NCBI GenBank assembly: GCA_947561715.1
Contig: OX387203.1
Location: forward strand, 5,890,001 to 5,954,000
DNA length: 64,000 nt
Direction of reading: 5' to 3'
Origin: Ascidia mentula
Taxonomy: Eukaryota > Chordata > Ascidiacea > Phlebobranchia > Ascidiidae
The translations under genes were made by a program, and so were the position numbers. Below the pieces are notes generated by a model. It saw nothing but the letters and a program-made list of their open reading frames with translations, did not search any database and was not told the DNA's origin. Positions 36,001 to 46,700 of this stretch are shown piece after piece (positions within the stretch are counted from its first letter, which is position 1; the number at the start of each line of letters is the position of its first letter).

Positions 36001-38402
36001 AGTTGGCATTGGCCGAAAGCAAATCCTCGGAATCTGGCAAGCCGGTTAGTAAGCGTAGTTACAGTGTAACGCAGTGGTTGTTAACTTTTTTGCATGCGAG
36101 AGACACACTTGGAAAGATTCGCGGCACTTGCAACGCACAGATAATAAAATTCATCAGGAAGATTTGTTCCAATGTTCACAATTTTGAGACACGGGACTCA
36201 ACTTGTTATATGCCTCCATTTTTCTTAAAAAAAATTTTTTTAAATGTTACGCGACGCCCTTGGACACTGCGACGCACAGGTTTGAGAACCTGTATGGGTG
36301 TAACGTTATCAACTTTGACCTAATAGACTTTGTTGAGAGGTATTCATAACAGCTATAGCGTATCAAAAATGGCCGGCGTTTCTGTGTGTCGGTTACGTCA
36401 TTCGAGACGCTTTATATTGTTTTTAAATCGCCTAGAAAATATGTCATTTTGTCCCAAAAAATTTTGAAAATTTGAATAAAATATTTGAAATATTGTCTTT
36501 TTAATATATAAGGATCATGGTTAGGGTGAAGCCCTCCGTTCAAATCATTGTATGTACTTGTAAGTTATTTGTTGGAAAACATCGTGTTATAAAATGTAAT
36601 TTATGCACGTAGTGTGGTTATCCCCATTACAAATTGTGTTCGTTCGTTTCATTCGAATTTCCGCACGTTTCGGTTAACCTTTGTATATACTATACACGCT
36701 CTGCGGACAGGAAACCCAACGCATATGTGCATTTTACTTTATAGATCCCACTAAATGGAAAAGCCTGTTATGCCAGTCCAAGTTTATCTGATTGATTTCT
36801 TGGCTACCACTTACCTGCCTTGACCGAAACAAACAACTCTAAACTGTAGCCACTTATTGAGCGGAACCTCTTGTACAGCTGACAAATCTATCGTACCACC
36901 CTTTCCCACTGCCACGCAACGCACAATATTTTGCCGATTTTAGATTATGCCCTGACTGTTCGGGCAGGAAAATCTCATTCCGTCGCGTTGCGCCATACGT
37001 TTACACAGAAAGTAACTCGTTTCCGATTCAAAACGCAAGCTGTGGCCTAGCCGCGAAATTACGCCGAGGCATTGGACTTGTTGCTTGGCTGATACCTGCC
37101 TCGCCGTGCCAAAATGGGATCAGCTTGGCCGCGTGTTTGATGGAAAAGCACTCAAGGTTATATTTAATTCGCGTTTGGCAACTGGATTCTCCCTACCACG
37201 GTGACAGATGCCTGGCAAGGTCTTCGCCGGACGGGATACTTAACCTTTAGGGTGTAGAATAGAAGACTTTATAAACACTGCGGAGCCTTGTATAATCACT
37301 AAACAATAGCAATAAGCTAAATATAGAAGAGGTTTTTTTAGATATAGTTTTTCATTTACACCCGTTAAGCGGGTAACAAAAATGTTTGAAACTGTTTTAA
37401 CATGTTTGCAGTAAACTTTTCAATGACCATTACTATATATTCGACAAGGTTTATTGGCATCGCAACCAAACTGTTTTAAGGCTAGTTTTTCTTAACATTA
37501 ACTCTGCTATGATTGTTTAAGAAACTCTATATAATTCCAATTCACTTTTTAAGAGCTATTGTAACGTGTGTACAAGTAATGTGATGTGGGTATTCAGCAC
37601 GATTTCTATGTTTTTTTCAGAGTTTCATGGAACGGGAAAGCACCCATGAACTTGCCATATTTGGTCATACCAGCATGCTGTCATTGGATGAAGCGATCCA
37701 GAGCAGAAAACAGGCAGACCAAAAGGTCAAAAAACGAATGGAATTTAGTCACAGAGACCCTGAAACGTTGGTAGCAGACCAGGTGAGGTATTTTATGTCA
37801 TGCTACTCCGTGACCCATTTCATCACATTGCACACATATATTTTGGTAATGATTCCCGCTTATTTCGTTAGCTTAGCTATGCTTTCTTGGTTTTACGAAC
37901 ATTATTTTTGCCGTGAAAAACAAGGGATATATTTCTCGGAACCTATTTGTGAAGTGTTACACATGTCATGCTAAATGCTTGTTTGCCTTCGCTGCGCGTT
38001 TAATTGAAGATTTTGCTTTCACTACGCCTTGATAATATGCAAAGCTTTTTACAAAGGACACTCGTAACTTTTTGAAGTGTTAAATGCTCAGTTAAGTGGC
38101 ATACTAAAACTTTCACTTTGAATATAAAGTTAAATATGAGTAGTGGTAAACTGTTGTCGGAGCTACTTCTACAATTAAGAGATCGGTTATTGGCAAGATA
38201 CCTATTCTATGTTCATACAATCTGTGTTTTTACCGATAAAAGACCTTCGGCACCTATAAAATTACCATTACACCCCTGATTAACTTTTGGCACGTATTTA
38301 TTTAAGTTTCTTGCTACGCACGATGAGCTGCAACAAAGGTGGAAGGACAAGTTGCAACGACTTCGCGACAAATATTTTAAAAACCGACCCATCGCCGTAT
38401 GA
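33076..38402 (+). CDS. Rsrc1: RSRC1-type arginine/serine-rich splicing factor
   Basis: Nuclear SR-related protein; the human RSRC1 (SRrp53) acts in 3' splice-site choice. Ten in-phase exons: 33076-33110, 33392-33496, 33812-33946, 34260-34409, 34591-34627, 34876-34927, 35242-35304, 35869-36044, 37621-37782, 38307-38402, giving 336 aa (human 334). The start MGRHSSSDSE matches the human N-end pattern. Residues 12-130 are RS/RK dipeptides. Then follow a conserved block GFSKMTGVEQSKIRIQRAL, an acidic coiled region, DKIDRLKAIEAIADSDDE, HFKSSVKLKKK, and a C-end with DELQQRWKDKLQRLRDKY ending RPIAV, like human EEKWFKRLIALRQ...SPVA. Exon 9 (SFMERESTHELAIFG...) is weakly conserved but fits in phase on both sides. 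The intron before it (1.6 kb) is the longest. Confidence 0.88.
35410..35429 (+). repeat. Copy 1 of a dispersed TTCTGGCACAATTAAACG repeat end
   Basis: The same 20-base word appears exactly at 47838-47857 and, reversed with two changes, near 59168-59187. In this copy and the last it adjoins a module with AAACGT and a stretch like TAATAAAG, so it is likely the end of a short non-autonomous element. It lies in intron 7 of the RSRC1 gene. Confidence 0.65.
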
Positions 38403-38575
38403 CAAAACTGCCTTCCATTGGTCGAATTTGTCACGTGATTTTTTGGATCGGTCATTTTCTTGCTTGTTGAATTATGTTTTTCGACGTTTCACAAGTTGTT
38501 ATGATTTATTCGTGTATTTGTTGTCATAATAACGCATTGTCTGTTGTTGTGAGCAAACAAACGCGCAAAAGCGTC

Positions 38576-38581
38576 AATAAA
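38576..38581 (+). terminator. Polyadenylation signal, RSRC1
   Basis: AATAAA about 174 bases after the RSRC1 stop and about 170 bases before the 3' end of the convergent minus-strand gene's coding region. Confidence 0.55.
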
Positions 38582-38751
38582 GAAAGTTGTCGTACTTATT
38601 TAGTGGATTATTAGCTTGTTTTCTAGAAATGCAGGCAATGAAAGTGTTTGCTACACTGGCCCACAATTCCAAGTACGTGTTAACGTCCAGCTTCTCTGTA
38701 CAAATCGCAAACAAACTTCAAAGCAGTCAAGTCGGTTGGGAACTTTGAATT

Positions 38752-40138
38752 CTATTCAGAAAACACATTGGAGAGGCGTCGAAAAAAGTTTATGTCTTTT
38801 CGTGTATCTTTCGCAGATGTGGAATTCGCCTCTTCTTTCATCCGCTGGATGGTGCTCTGCATCTCTTGCGTCAGATGGTGATTCACACCCAATTCCATTT
38901 TGTATTGCTTCAGTGTGTCCTGTACGGTTTATGATGCGATCAAATAAAAACATGTTATTTAACTAAGGTTTTTGTATGTGATTAACAAATAAAAACTGGA
39001 TCAAAAAACCAAAGGCCCTAGAACAAAACAGAAACTGATGATGCCGTTTTAGGCGAAATATATTTTTCTCTTAATAAATCCATCTGAGCTGTCTAAAGAT
39101 CGCTTTGTTGGGATTTTAATATATAATTAAGGATTTTGTATGATTTCATTTGACAAATAACATCGTTTTGCTTTTGTAATTTTAGTGCACATATGTATAT
39201 GGGATAATTAACCGTAATTTAAAAACTTTCTATTGAGTTTTCTATGTCATTGTTCGCAATTTCATGCATGTTATTGACAGTGTTTGACTCTGTTACCGTT
39301 CTTGCCCAACAACATGAAGAGAATGCAGCCTAACACTTTGCATAGAGGTATAGGCCTAATTTTCTTGTGTACGTTTAGGTCCAGTTTGGGGCCACAGGTT
39401 CGAAGCAATATACCTGCAAGATTAGCAGAACCTCTTCTCGAACCGTGGCTATCAAGGGGTCTGGAAGATCGGTGGTAGCGTGTTTAGCAACGCTTCTTAA
39501 ATACTGCAGGTGTTCTTCGTTGTTCGCAAATTGACTGTGTGACGTCATTTGCGTCCATTGTTTGATCAACGTCATAGCTTTGATCTGTCGGTTAACGCGC
39601 TGTGCCACGGATTTTAAAGTTGCTTTCTGAGATTCTGAGTCGGTTTTGGCGTCAGCCTGTCCTTCAGCCCCAGTGTCCGCCGATTGCAATTTACCCCATA
39701 GGCTTTTCTTGGGCGTCGTTGTCGTTTTTTTAGCTGTTTCATTGCTCGTAGAGGGTTCTGAACTGCAAGGCATTTTTCAGAATTATTGTTTATCTGTTGT
39801 TTATTTTTCAACTTTTTCGGATGTTTTCTGGAACGGCTGATTTAAGCTCCACAAATTAAAAAAAATTAAGAGAAATTAAAAAGTATCTAGGGTTATTTGT
39901 ATAGTATGGACAAATATACTAACGTGCTGAAAACTTTTCTTTTTGGAACAACATACAACAAGTTCACTTACGACGCAGAAGTCGTTTCTGGACTGTCTGC
40001 GGTTTGTATACGCTTTCCTGTATTAACCTTCTTCGTTTCCGCTTCGCTTCTTGCAGCCGTTTCTACTGATTGCTCATTAGCGCTACCAAGCGGATCGTTT
40101 TTCTGCTTGGGTTCAACTTTTTTTGACGAATCGCTCAT
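38752..40138 (-). CDS. Unrecognised coiled-coil protein
   Basis: I do not recognise the family. Three minus-strand exons join in phase: 40138-39972, 39762-39414, 38919-38752, giving 227 aa. The N-third (MSDSSKKVEPKQKND...) is polar, Ser/Thr/Lys-rich and probably disordered. Then come a Lys/Thr run with SLWGKLQSAD, a helical segment around QRVNRQIKAMTLIKQWTQ, and a likely coiled coil around residues 155-200 (EEVLLILQDTLKQYKMEL and EMQSTIQRMKEEAN). The C-end is INFFRRLSNVFSE. The Met just upstream of the second exon (39773) belongs to the intron: the acceptor AG at 39763-39764 rejoins the frame exactly. Its 5' end lies 230 bp from a plus-strand start, so the two probably share a promoter. The last intron contains the second hammerhead-like repeat. 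Confidence 0.7.
38972..39125 (+). repeat. Second copy of the hammerhead-like interspersed repeat
   Basis: Matches 7484-7715 at both ends (TATGTGATTA, GGATCAAAAAACCAAAGGCC, then the core and AGATCGC with a TTTGGATTTTAATA-like end). CTGATGA at 39035-39041, a GCC/GGC stem, GAAA at 39055-39058 and a 5-pair outer stem (39030-39034 with 39065-39069) are kept. The left inverted arm is lost. It sits in the last intron of the minus-strand coiled-coil gene. Confidence 0.65.
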
Positions 40139-40368
40139 GGTAAAGTTTTACCCACAATTGACTGCTTTAATGACGTTTCCTTTTTGGAATCCCTGGAAAA
40201 TTCTACCGCAAACAGAATTAGTGCTGCCATTTAGTCAGATTTCAGGTATGTTGACGTAACAATGCTGGTTTGTTCACACTTGTGCTGTAACAATAAAATG
40301 AATAAGCAACACTTGGTCCACATGTTACCGTGACTTATCTTTCATCTTGAAATCAAGTTTTGTAGTAA
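40139..40368. promoter_or_regulatory. Probable bidirectional promoter
   Basis: Only 230 bp separate the ATG of the minus-strand coiled-coil gene (40138) from the ATG of a plus-strand frame (40369). The interval must contain both 5' UTRs and start sites if both frames are real. No TATA box is evident. Confidence 0.45.
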
Positions 40369-40581
40369 AATGGTTTCTTCTCAGAACGTACAGAGAAAGA
40401 ATGGTCGCTTTTCCGGCGTGTTTTCTGGCCAACATACATCAGTCGCTGATGACGAGGAATCAGAGCAACAGAGAAAGTATTTGAAGAAAAAAGCCAAGAA
40501 GCGGTACCTCCAGTTCCAAAAAATCCTTGAACACCGCTTGAGAAAAAGAAAAAGGCAAAGGAAAATAATTTATAATTGTTA
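40369..40581 (+). CDS. Small Lys/Arg-rich ORF, 70 aa, possible first exon
   Basis: Frame MVSSQNVQRKNG... with an acidic patch ADDEESEQQ followed by a strongly basic predicted helix (KYLKKKAKKRYLQFQKIL). Its composition and compact helix look coding. It ends at a stop about 130 bases before the next candidate start, and ATTAAA lies between. It may be a complete small protein, the upstream gene of a pair, or a first exon of the large gene that follows, although no convincing phase-1 donor was found. Function unknown. Confidence 0.4.
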
Positions 40582-40711
40582 GTCAATCGATTCGACAAAA
40601 ACGTTGACAACTTTCTTTTTTTGTTTATGTGTATGAAAACGTATAATTCTGCCTCATAAAAATTCGTTTCATTAAAATAATTTTTTTTTTTTTATGTATT
40701 AATATTTACAA

Positions 40712-43700
40712 ATGAAATATGCACAATTGGTTGATGTTATGGGAGTAAAATATGACCGTTTTGCAGGCGCATCTAAAAGCATAACCAGCCTTCAAACCAT
40801 TCCAAAGCAAGTCATTTATAAAAAATTTTCTCACCCTTCAAGAAGTGCTGACAAAATATATGACGACATTATTGAAGAGCGAACGATCCAATTTCGTGTG
40901 AAAACAGATGAAAAACATCCAACGACATCAACCAACAAACAAAGTTTCAAAGGCGAGACCATGATTCAATAATTTTGTTGTGTAGCCTTTAGCTAAAACA
41001 GAGCTTCACCACTAAGGGTACATGTGCCAAATTACTTTGAAAATGGCCTATTTTGACCTGTGTTGTCCTTGCTTGTATGTTGTTTTCCGTTTGAGTTGTG
41101 CACTCCAGACTAAAATGAATAACTAGGTCTGCTTTCCTTTAATATAGTATAATGCACATGCCCTTGTTTGCATATAAAGAGAAAGAAATGACACAGTTTT
41201 CAACAGGTCGACAGCCTGTTGAAGTAATTCTCAATTACATCCTAAATGCACTTAAAAAAGCTTTAATTTACGTTTTTAGATGCAAAGAAATTGATCGAAT
41301 TGACCAAAGAAAATTTAAAGTCAGTGCCCGACTTTCGGAAACCTGTTTCCACAACAAAAAAGAAAGGTGTTGTACTATTTTACCCATTTCCGTACCAGTC
41401 CTGAGCGTATTAGTTTCTTTAGATGCGCATGGCCGAATCAATGACATTCAATCGAAACCAAAACCTGATTTTCAAGACCTAATGAAAGATAGGAAAATTA
41501 CAACAGGAATTTTGTAAATATTTACAATGCATTGTTTACGTTTTCATAGATACGAAAGACCAAAGACGACCGACTCGAAAAGAGTTGCCAGGTAACCTAA
41601 TCGCGAATCCCCAACAAGGAATGAAATTATTCATTGCGTTTTGTTGAGAAACCAATATTTTACCACGAAACGGGTTTGAAGCTTATTGACTGAGAACTAA
41701 GAATTGACCGAATTCCTAAATCTCAAATTTGCAAATATCTTCTTGGTTCTTGTAGATTTTCAAGAACTGGACTCGACAACGCACAATGTAAGAGGCACTG
41801 ATCATAACAGAAGACATAAAGGTGCGGTATGCCGGTTACCTATATGCTGTACCAGTAATGAGTATTTTGACATGTTTCAGATACGCAGAACCGAATCCAA
41901 GACCGACAATCTAAATTTGAACCTGATTTTCAAGACCCAAGAACAGGTGCGAAATTTGTGCTTAAATATAACGAAATAAAGCGTTTCCTTCTGCATAATC
42001 TCTCACACATTTTCAGTGCGTTGTTCATGCATTCACAGCTAAAAAAGAGCAAAATCGACAGACTTTATTTTTCTTCGTTTAGACGCAAGGAAATTAACGA
42101 AATTGACCAAAGAAAATTTCAAGTCAACAGTGCCCGATTTCCATAACCCTGTTGCCGATACAACAAACTGGAATCAAAGGAAGCCACATAGAAATAAATT
42201 TCAAGATGAATATGAAGATATTCGTCGTCCAGGTTCTGATCTAATTCGTTATATATTTTATGTCAAAAGATTATTTGAACCAAGTTGTAAAAAGTTGAAT
42301 TTGTTCATGTAGACGAGCCTGCACATGGAACTAAGGACAAAAATCAACACAGAAGAAAGAAGGGTGCGATAATAGCAAATGTTACCCTATTTCGTACCTT
42401 ACCGAGAATTTTGTTTTTTTAGATGCACAGAACCGGATTCATGATCAACAATCGCAATTTGAACCTGACTTTCAAGACCCGAGAACAGGTGTAGAACTTG
42501 TGCTTAATTATATTGAAAAATTGTGTTATATTACTGCACAATTTTGCACATATTTTTAGTGCATTGTTCATATTTTTACAGATATTAAAGAGCAAAAATA
42601 TTCACCTTTTTTTTCTTTTTTCAGGCGCAAAGAAATTAGCGAAATTAACTAAAGAAAATTTCAAGTCAACGATTCCCGATTTTCATAAACCTGTTGCCGA
42701 TGCAACAAACTGGAATCAAAGGGAGCCACATAGAAATAAATTTCAAGATGAATATGAAGATATTCGACGTCCAGGTTCTGATCTAATCCGTTATATATTT
42801 TATGTCAAAACAATATTTATACCCGAAAGAATCAAAATTGCAAAAAATCTTTAATTTGTTTATGTAGATTTACAGGACATGACTACACGAGAAACAAAGG
42901 GCACTGATCATCACCGAAGAAAAAAGGGTGCGATAATACCCTACGCTTATACCTATTCCAAAACAGTAATACGCATTTTGTTGTTTGTTTAGATACACAG
43001 AACCGAATCCATGATCTACAACCTGATTTTCAAGACCCAAGAAAAGGTTGTGCTTAAACATATATAATAAAATACTGCGGTTTTACTGCAACATTGGCAC
43101 TTGAATGTAAAAAATTGGTTTTGAAAATATTTTTTTGTCATCATACCCAGGTCGGTTTAAAAACAGTTGCCAGGTAACCGAAATAACAAGGCATCGTTTC
43201 GTGAACAAGACACAGCAATTTATGCAATCTGCAGCTTTATTAACATTTTTCGTTTCGCAGAGAAGAGAAACCGCCTCGTATCACACAAAGACAAAATATC
43301 ACCACACACGAAACCTCTTGACAGTCATCTTACAGGTTCTAGATAGTGTATAGAACGGTTGATAATTTTATTTGTAAGAATTTTGTTTTATAATCCTATT
43401 TCATTGCAACGTCGAGCTAATAGTAGTTAAAATGGCTAAATTTTGTGCAAATAAATTCAGTATTTATTTTGTGGTAATCAAAGTGGCAATTTACAAAAAT
43501 TTAAAAAATCGTTCTATTCAATGTAGACCTTAAGTCCAATTTTCTTTAAATGAATAAAACTCGGGAAACTGTGATGTAGACAAACCCCAGTTGCACCCAG
43601 GAATCTCTCATTACTCAATACAACAAACATGTCAAACTTGAAACTGTTTGCTCTTCAAAACAAAATGTTTTGCAGAAAACTTCATCGATGGTCTGGAAAG

Positions 43701-46700
43701 CAGCTTCGGAGAAGTAAAATTACACTCTCGTTATCCGATATCGGGCGAGAAATTGGACAAGCAAATCGAAGGCGGTTTTATCAACAGCGACAGCTCGTTC
43801 AAGAACAGCGAAGACTCGACAAACAAACGTAAGAACCAGATAGCAAAAAAAAACCCCAAGGAAACCTTATTTGCTTCCCACATTTAAAACCGATAGTCGC
43901 GACAAGTAAATAATATTGCTTTCGCATAGTAATGTGCCTGGCAGCATCATCAACGAACTTTCTTTTGACAAAATCATCATAATTTTGAGGTTATTAAGAC
44001 GTTTTCTAATCAACTGCCGCTCTGTCGATACCGACCAACTGTATATGTTATTCAGCTTTTAGATGCTGCAACAACAACGTACTTATCATATTCAACGTCT
44101 TCATATATTTTTGTGCCATTCTTCTCATCGTTGAAAGAAGCATCGGTAACCATAGTGTTAGTTGATTGTCAGTAAGCCCGTTTACATGAACAATTGAAGC
44201 GAATTCGAATGCGCTTCGCTCAATCGCTCCTCCTGTTGTTTGCGCAAGAGGAGCGACGGAGCGCTCAATCCGTTCGAAGGAGTTGTATTAAATTCGCTTC
44301 GCTTTCAATCCACTTCGAGAACAGAAGAATGCGAAGGGTTTTCGGCGTGCGTTTTTTGAGTTTGCCATGTTGTATAAGATAAATGATAAACAGTAAAAGT
44401 TTAGTGCTTGACATAGGTTTTAAAGTTGTTTTAGGTGTATGCAGTCCACACTGCACGCAGTGCAATGGATTCCAGCACACTTAATGTTTTTAGTTTTTTC
44501 TTGTTTCATCGTAAACGGTATGTTGTTCAAGAGAATGCCGCGTATTTTAAGATGTTCGTTTATTTTGCCACGATTTTTAGTCAATAAAAATTACCAAACC
44601 TCACACATAAACACATGCGAATTATCGATTGGATTGAGATGTTCCAATTTATTTCACTTCCGGCTAATCCGATTCGCTTTCGGTCGCACATGTAAACGGG
44701 CTTACTGATATAAGAATTTTAGTGCGGCAAAGACTAGTGCAATATTTCCCAATCTGTGGGCCGCGTAAAATTTTTGTTGGGTCGCTTGTTGCAAGTAAAG
44801 CAAAAATTACGAATCAAAGTTTGTGTATCGGTTAGTTCTATTATTGTTTGTTACGTTAAAGTGTGAATTTCATGATTAGGTCGTGAGTATTTGCAAAAGG
44901 AAATAAAATAAAATAAGGGTTGCTTTAAAAAAAGGTTGGAAACAGTTGTATTACTGATCATTCATTCTGATGTCAGTATGTTGTTGACAATTTAATTCTC
45001 TTCTTCATTTTTACAGATGTCTTAAGTTGTTCTATAAACGATGATGGAAGCCCCAGTGTTTCACAGGTTAAAAGTTTCATAATTGGTCCACTGTAGGTCT
45101 TTTTATTTTTCTTCTTGTCCGCAGAACAACTCGCTCTTATCGACATTGCCCGGTCACCACCTGATTCCGCCACAACCCCCTCCAGTGACAGAACCAATCT
45201 TGGTACCGAGTCAAACACAGGTCACAATCTGCAGCATTGAATCATTTCATAAATTTCAATCCACTTCCAAGATTATGCAGTAATATTTCATGCAATGGCA
45301 TGATTGACAGGATCAGGAAAAAGTGGCTGATCCAGCTAGGCTGCAATGCCTGGGCTGCCAAGCCTGCAAACCACTTCCAACATTAAAACACGAAATAAAT
45401 TTTAATAAGGAACATAATTCATCACCGAAAGATTAATTGTTTTTCAGAAAACCACTACTTCGACAAAAGCAACCACAACACTTCCGCCGTCACCCATAAT
45501 TTCCAAACCCATGTTCATTATGCAACAAAACGTGCATTCCGTAAGCTACCTGTATTAAAAAAAACGTGTCCACTACATGGGCCCATGCAAGTAGTCAAAT
45601 TAGTACGACAAATTTAGCGTAGCACTTACGAAAGAAACCCACAATAGATGAAAAATCCCATCGCTTGTTTTGCTTATTAGTGTCAAGACTTATCGACGTG
45701 TGGTGCCTACTTCAATTTTAATGCTATACATTTTTTTACGCTTTTCATGCTTCGTTGCCCCAACAAAACTGGACAATCTGTTTCTCTGTAATTCACAATG
45801 TTTGCGGATAAACTCTCATCACGCTTTCACTTTTAGGGTTTGCCGTTGTATCTTCCTCCCATTCCTACGTACGATAAAAAGGGATCAGCTTACATGCAGC
45901 ACATTGGTTATTGGTCTAACCTGGTAAGTAACATATAGATATATACATTTTTGTAATCATAATATCTGAGAGCATGTCTGCTAACAGACCTATTCACAAC
46001 ATGTAAAAAAGATGTTTGTAGAAATGATTGTTGAAAAGCGATTTGTGTTGTTTTGGTATATTGTTTCGTCTCACGCATCTTAACAGGTGGAAAAAAGTCG
46101 TTTACAGAAGTTTTGTTTTTGTAAGATTAGTTTCTAATTTTTTGTTACTCTTCGCAGTACCGGACGTTTTTCAGCGGGAGTATGGGATTACAACACATTG
46201 ACAAAGTCCAAGTAGCAATGATTAATTACAGGACTGATCATTGGCTTAAACAGGTGTGTAAACTACAAAACCATCTGTTACGCGTCTGAAACACCCCATA
46301 GTCTTTTATCCGAAACTAAGAAGCACAAATCAATTCGTCGCCAGTTCACAAAACTTTGAAACCGTTTGTAAAATTTCATCTTCATTGCGTTAAAGTACGC
46401 AGTTATAATAAGCCACAGATAAACATCTTGAAACAGTTTACAGCTAACAGTATGAATCCGACTCTATTTATGTGCAAACCTGGTAAGTATTTAACAACTG
46501 TTTGATACTTGTGCTCATTACACGTCATATGAACGTAAGCTAATCTAGAGGTTCGCAAATGCTTCGCCGCGACGCACCGTTACGTCGTTTTAATGTGATG
46601 TCGGAAGCTTAGGCCTACTTGAATGCACCTATATTTACTTAACAAACTGAGTTATTGCAGTAATAAATAAACTTGCATTCAATTGGAATTTGTCCCACTT

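Noticed and set aside
38616-38966. 116-codon plus-strand frame, considered as a last RSRC1 exon
   Set aside because: The true last exon (38307-38402) fits phase and human C-terminal sequence, and this frame lies opposite an exon of the minus-strand gene.
39764-39773. Met codon at 39773 as the start of the minus-strand coiled-coil gene
   Set aside because: The AG acceptor just after it joins the upstream exon 40138-39972 exactly in phase, so this Met is more likely intronic.
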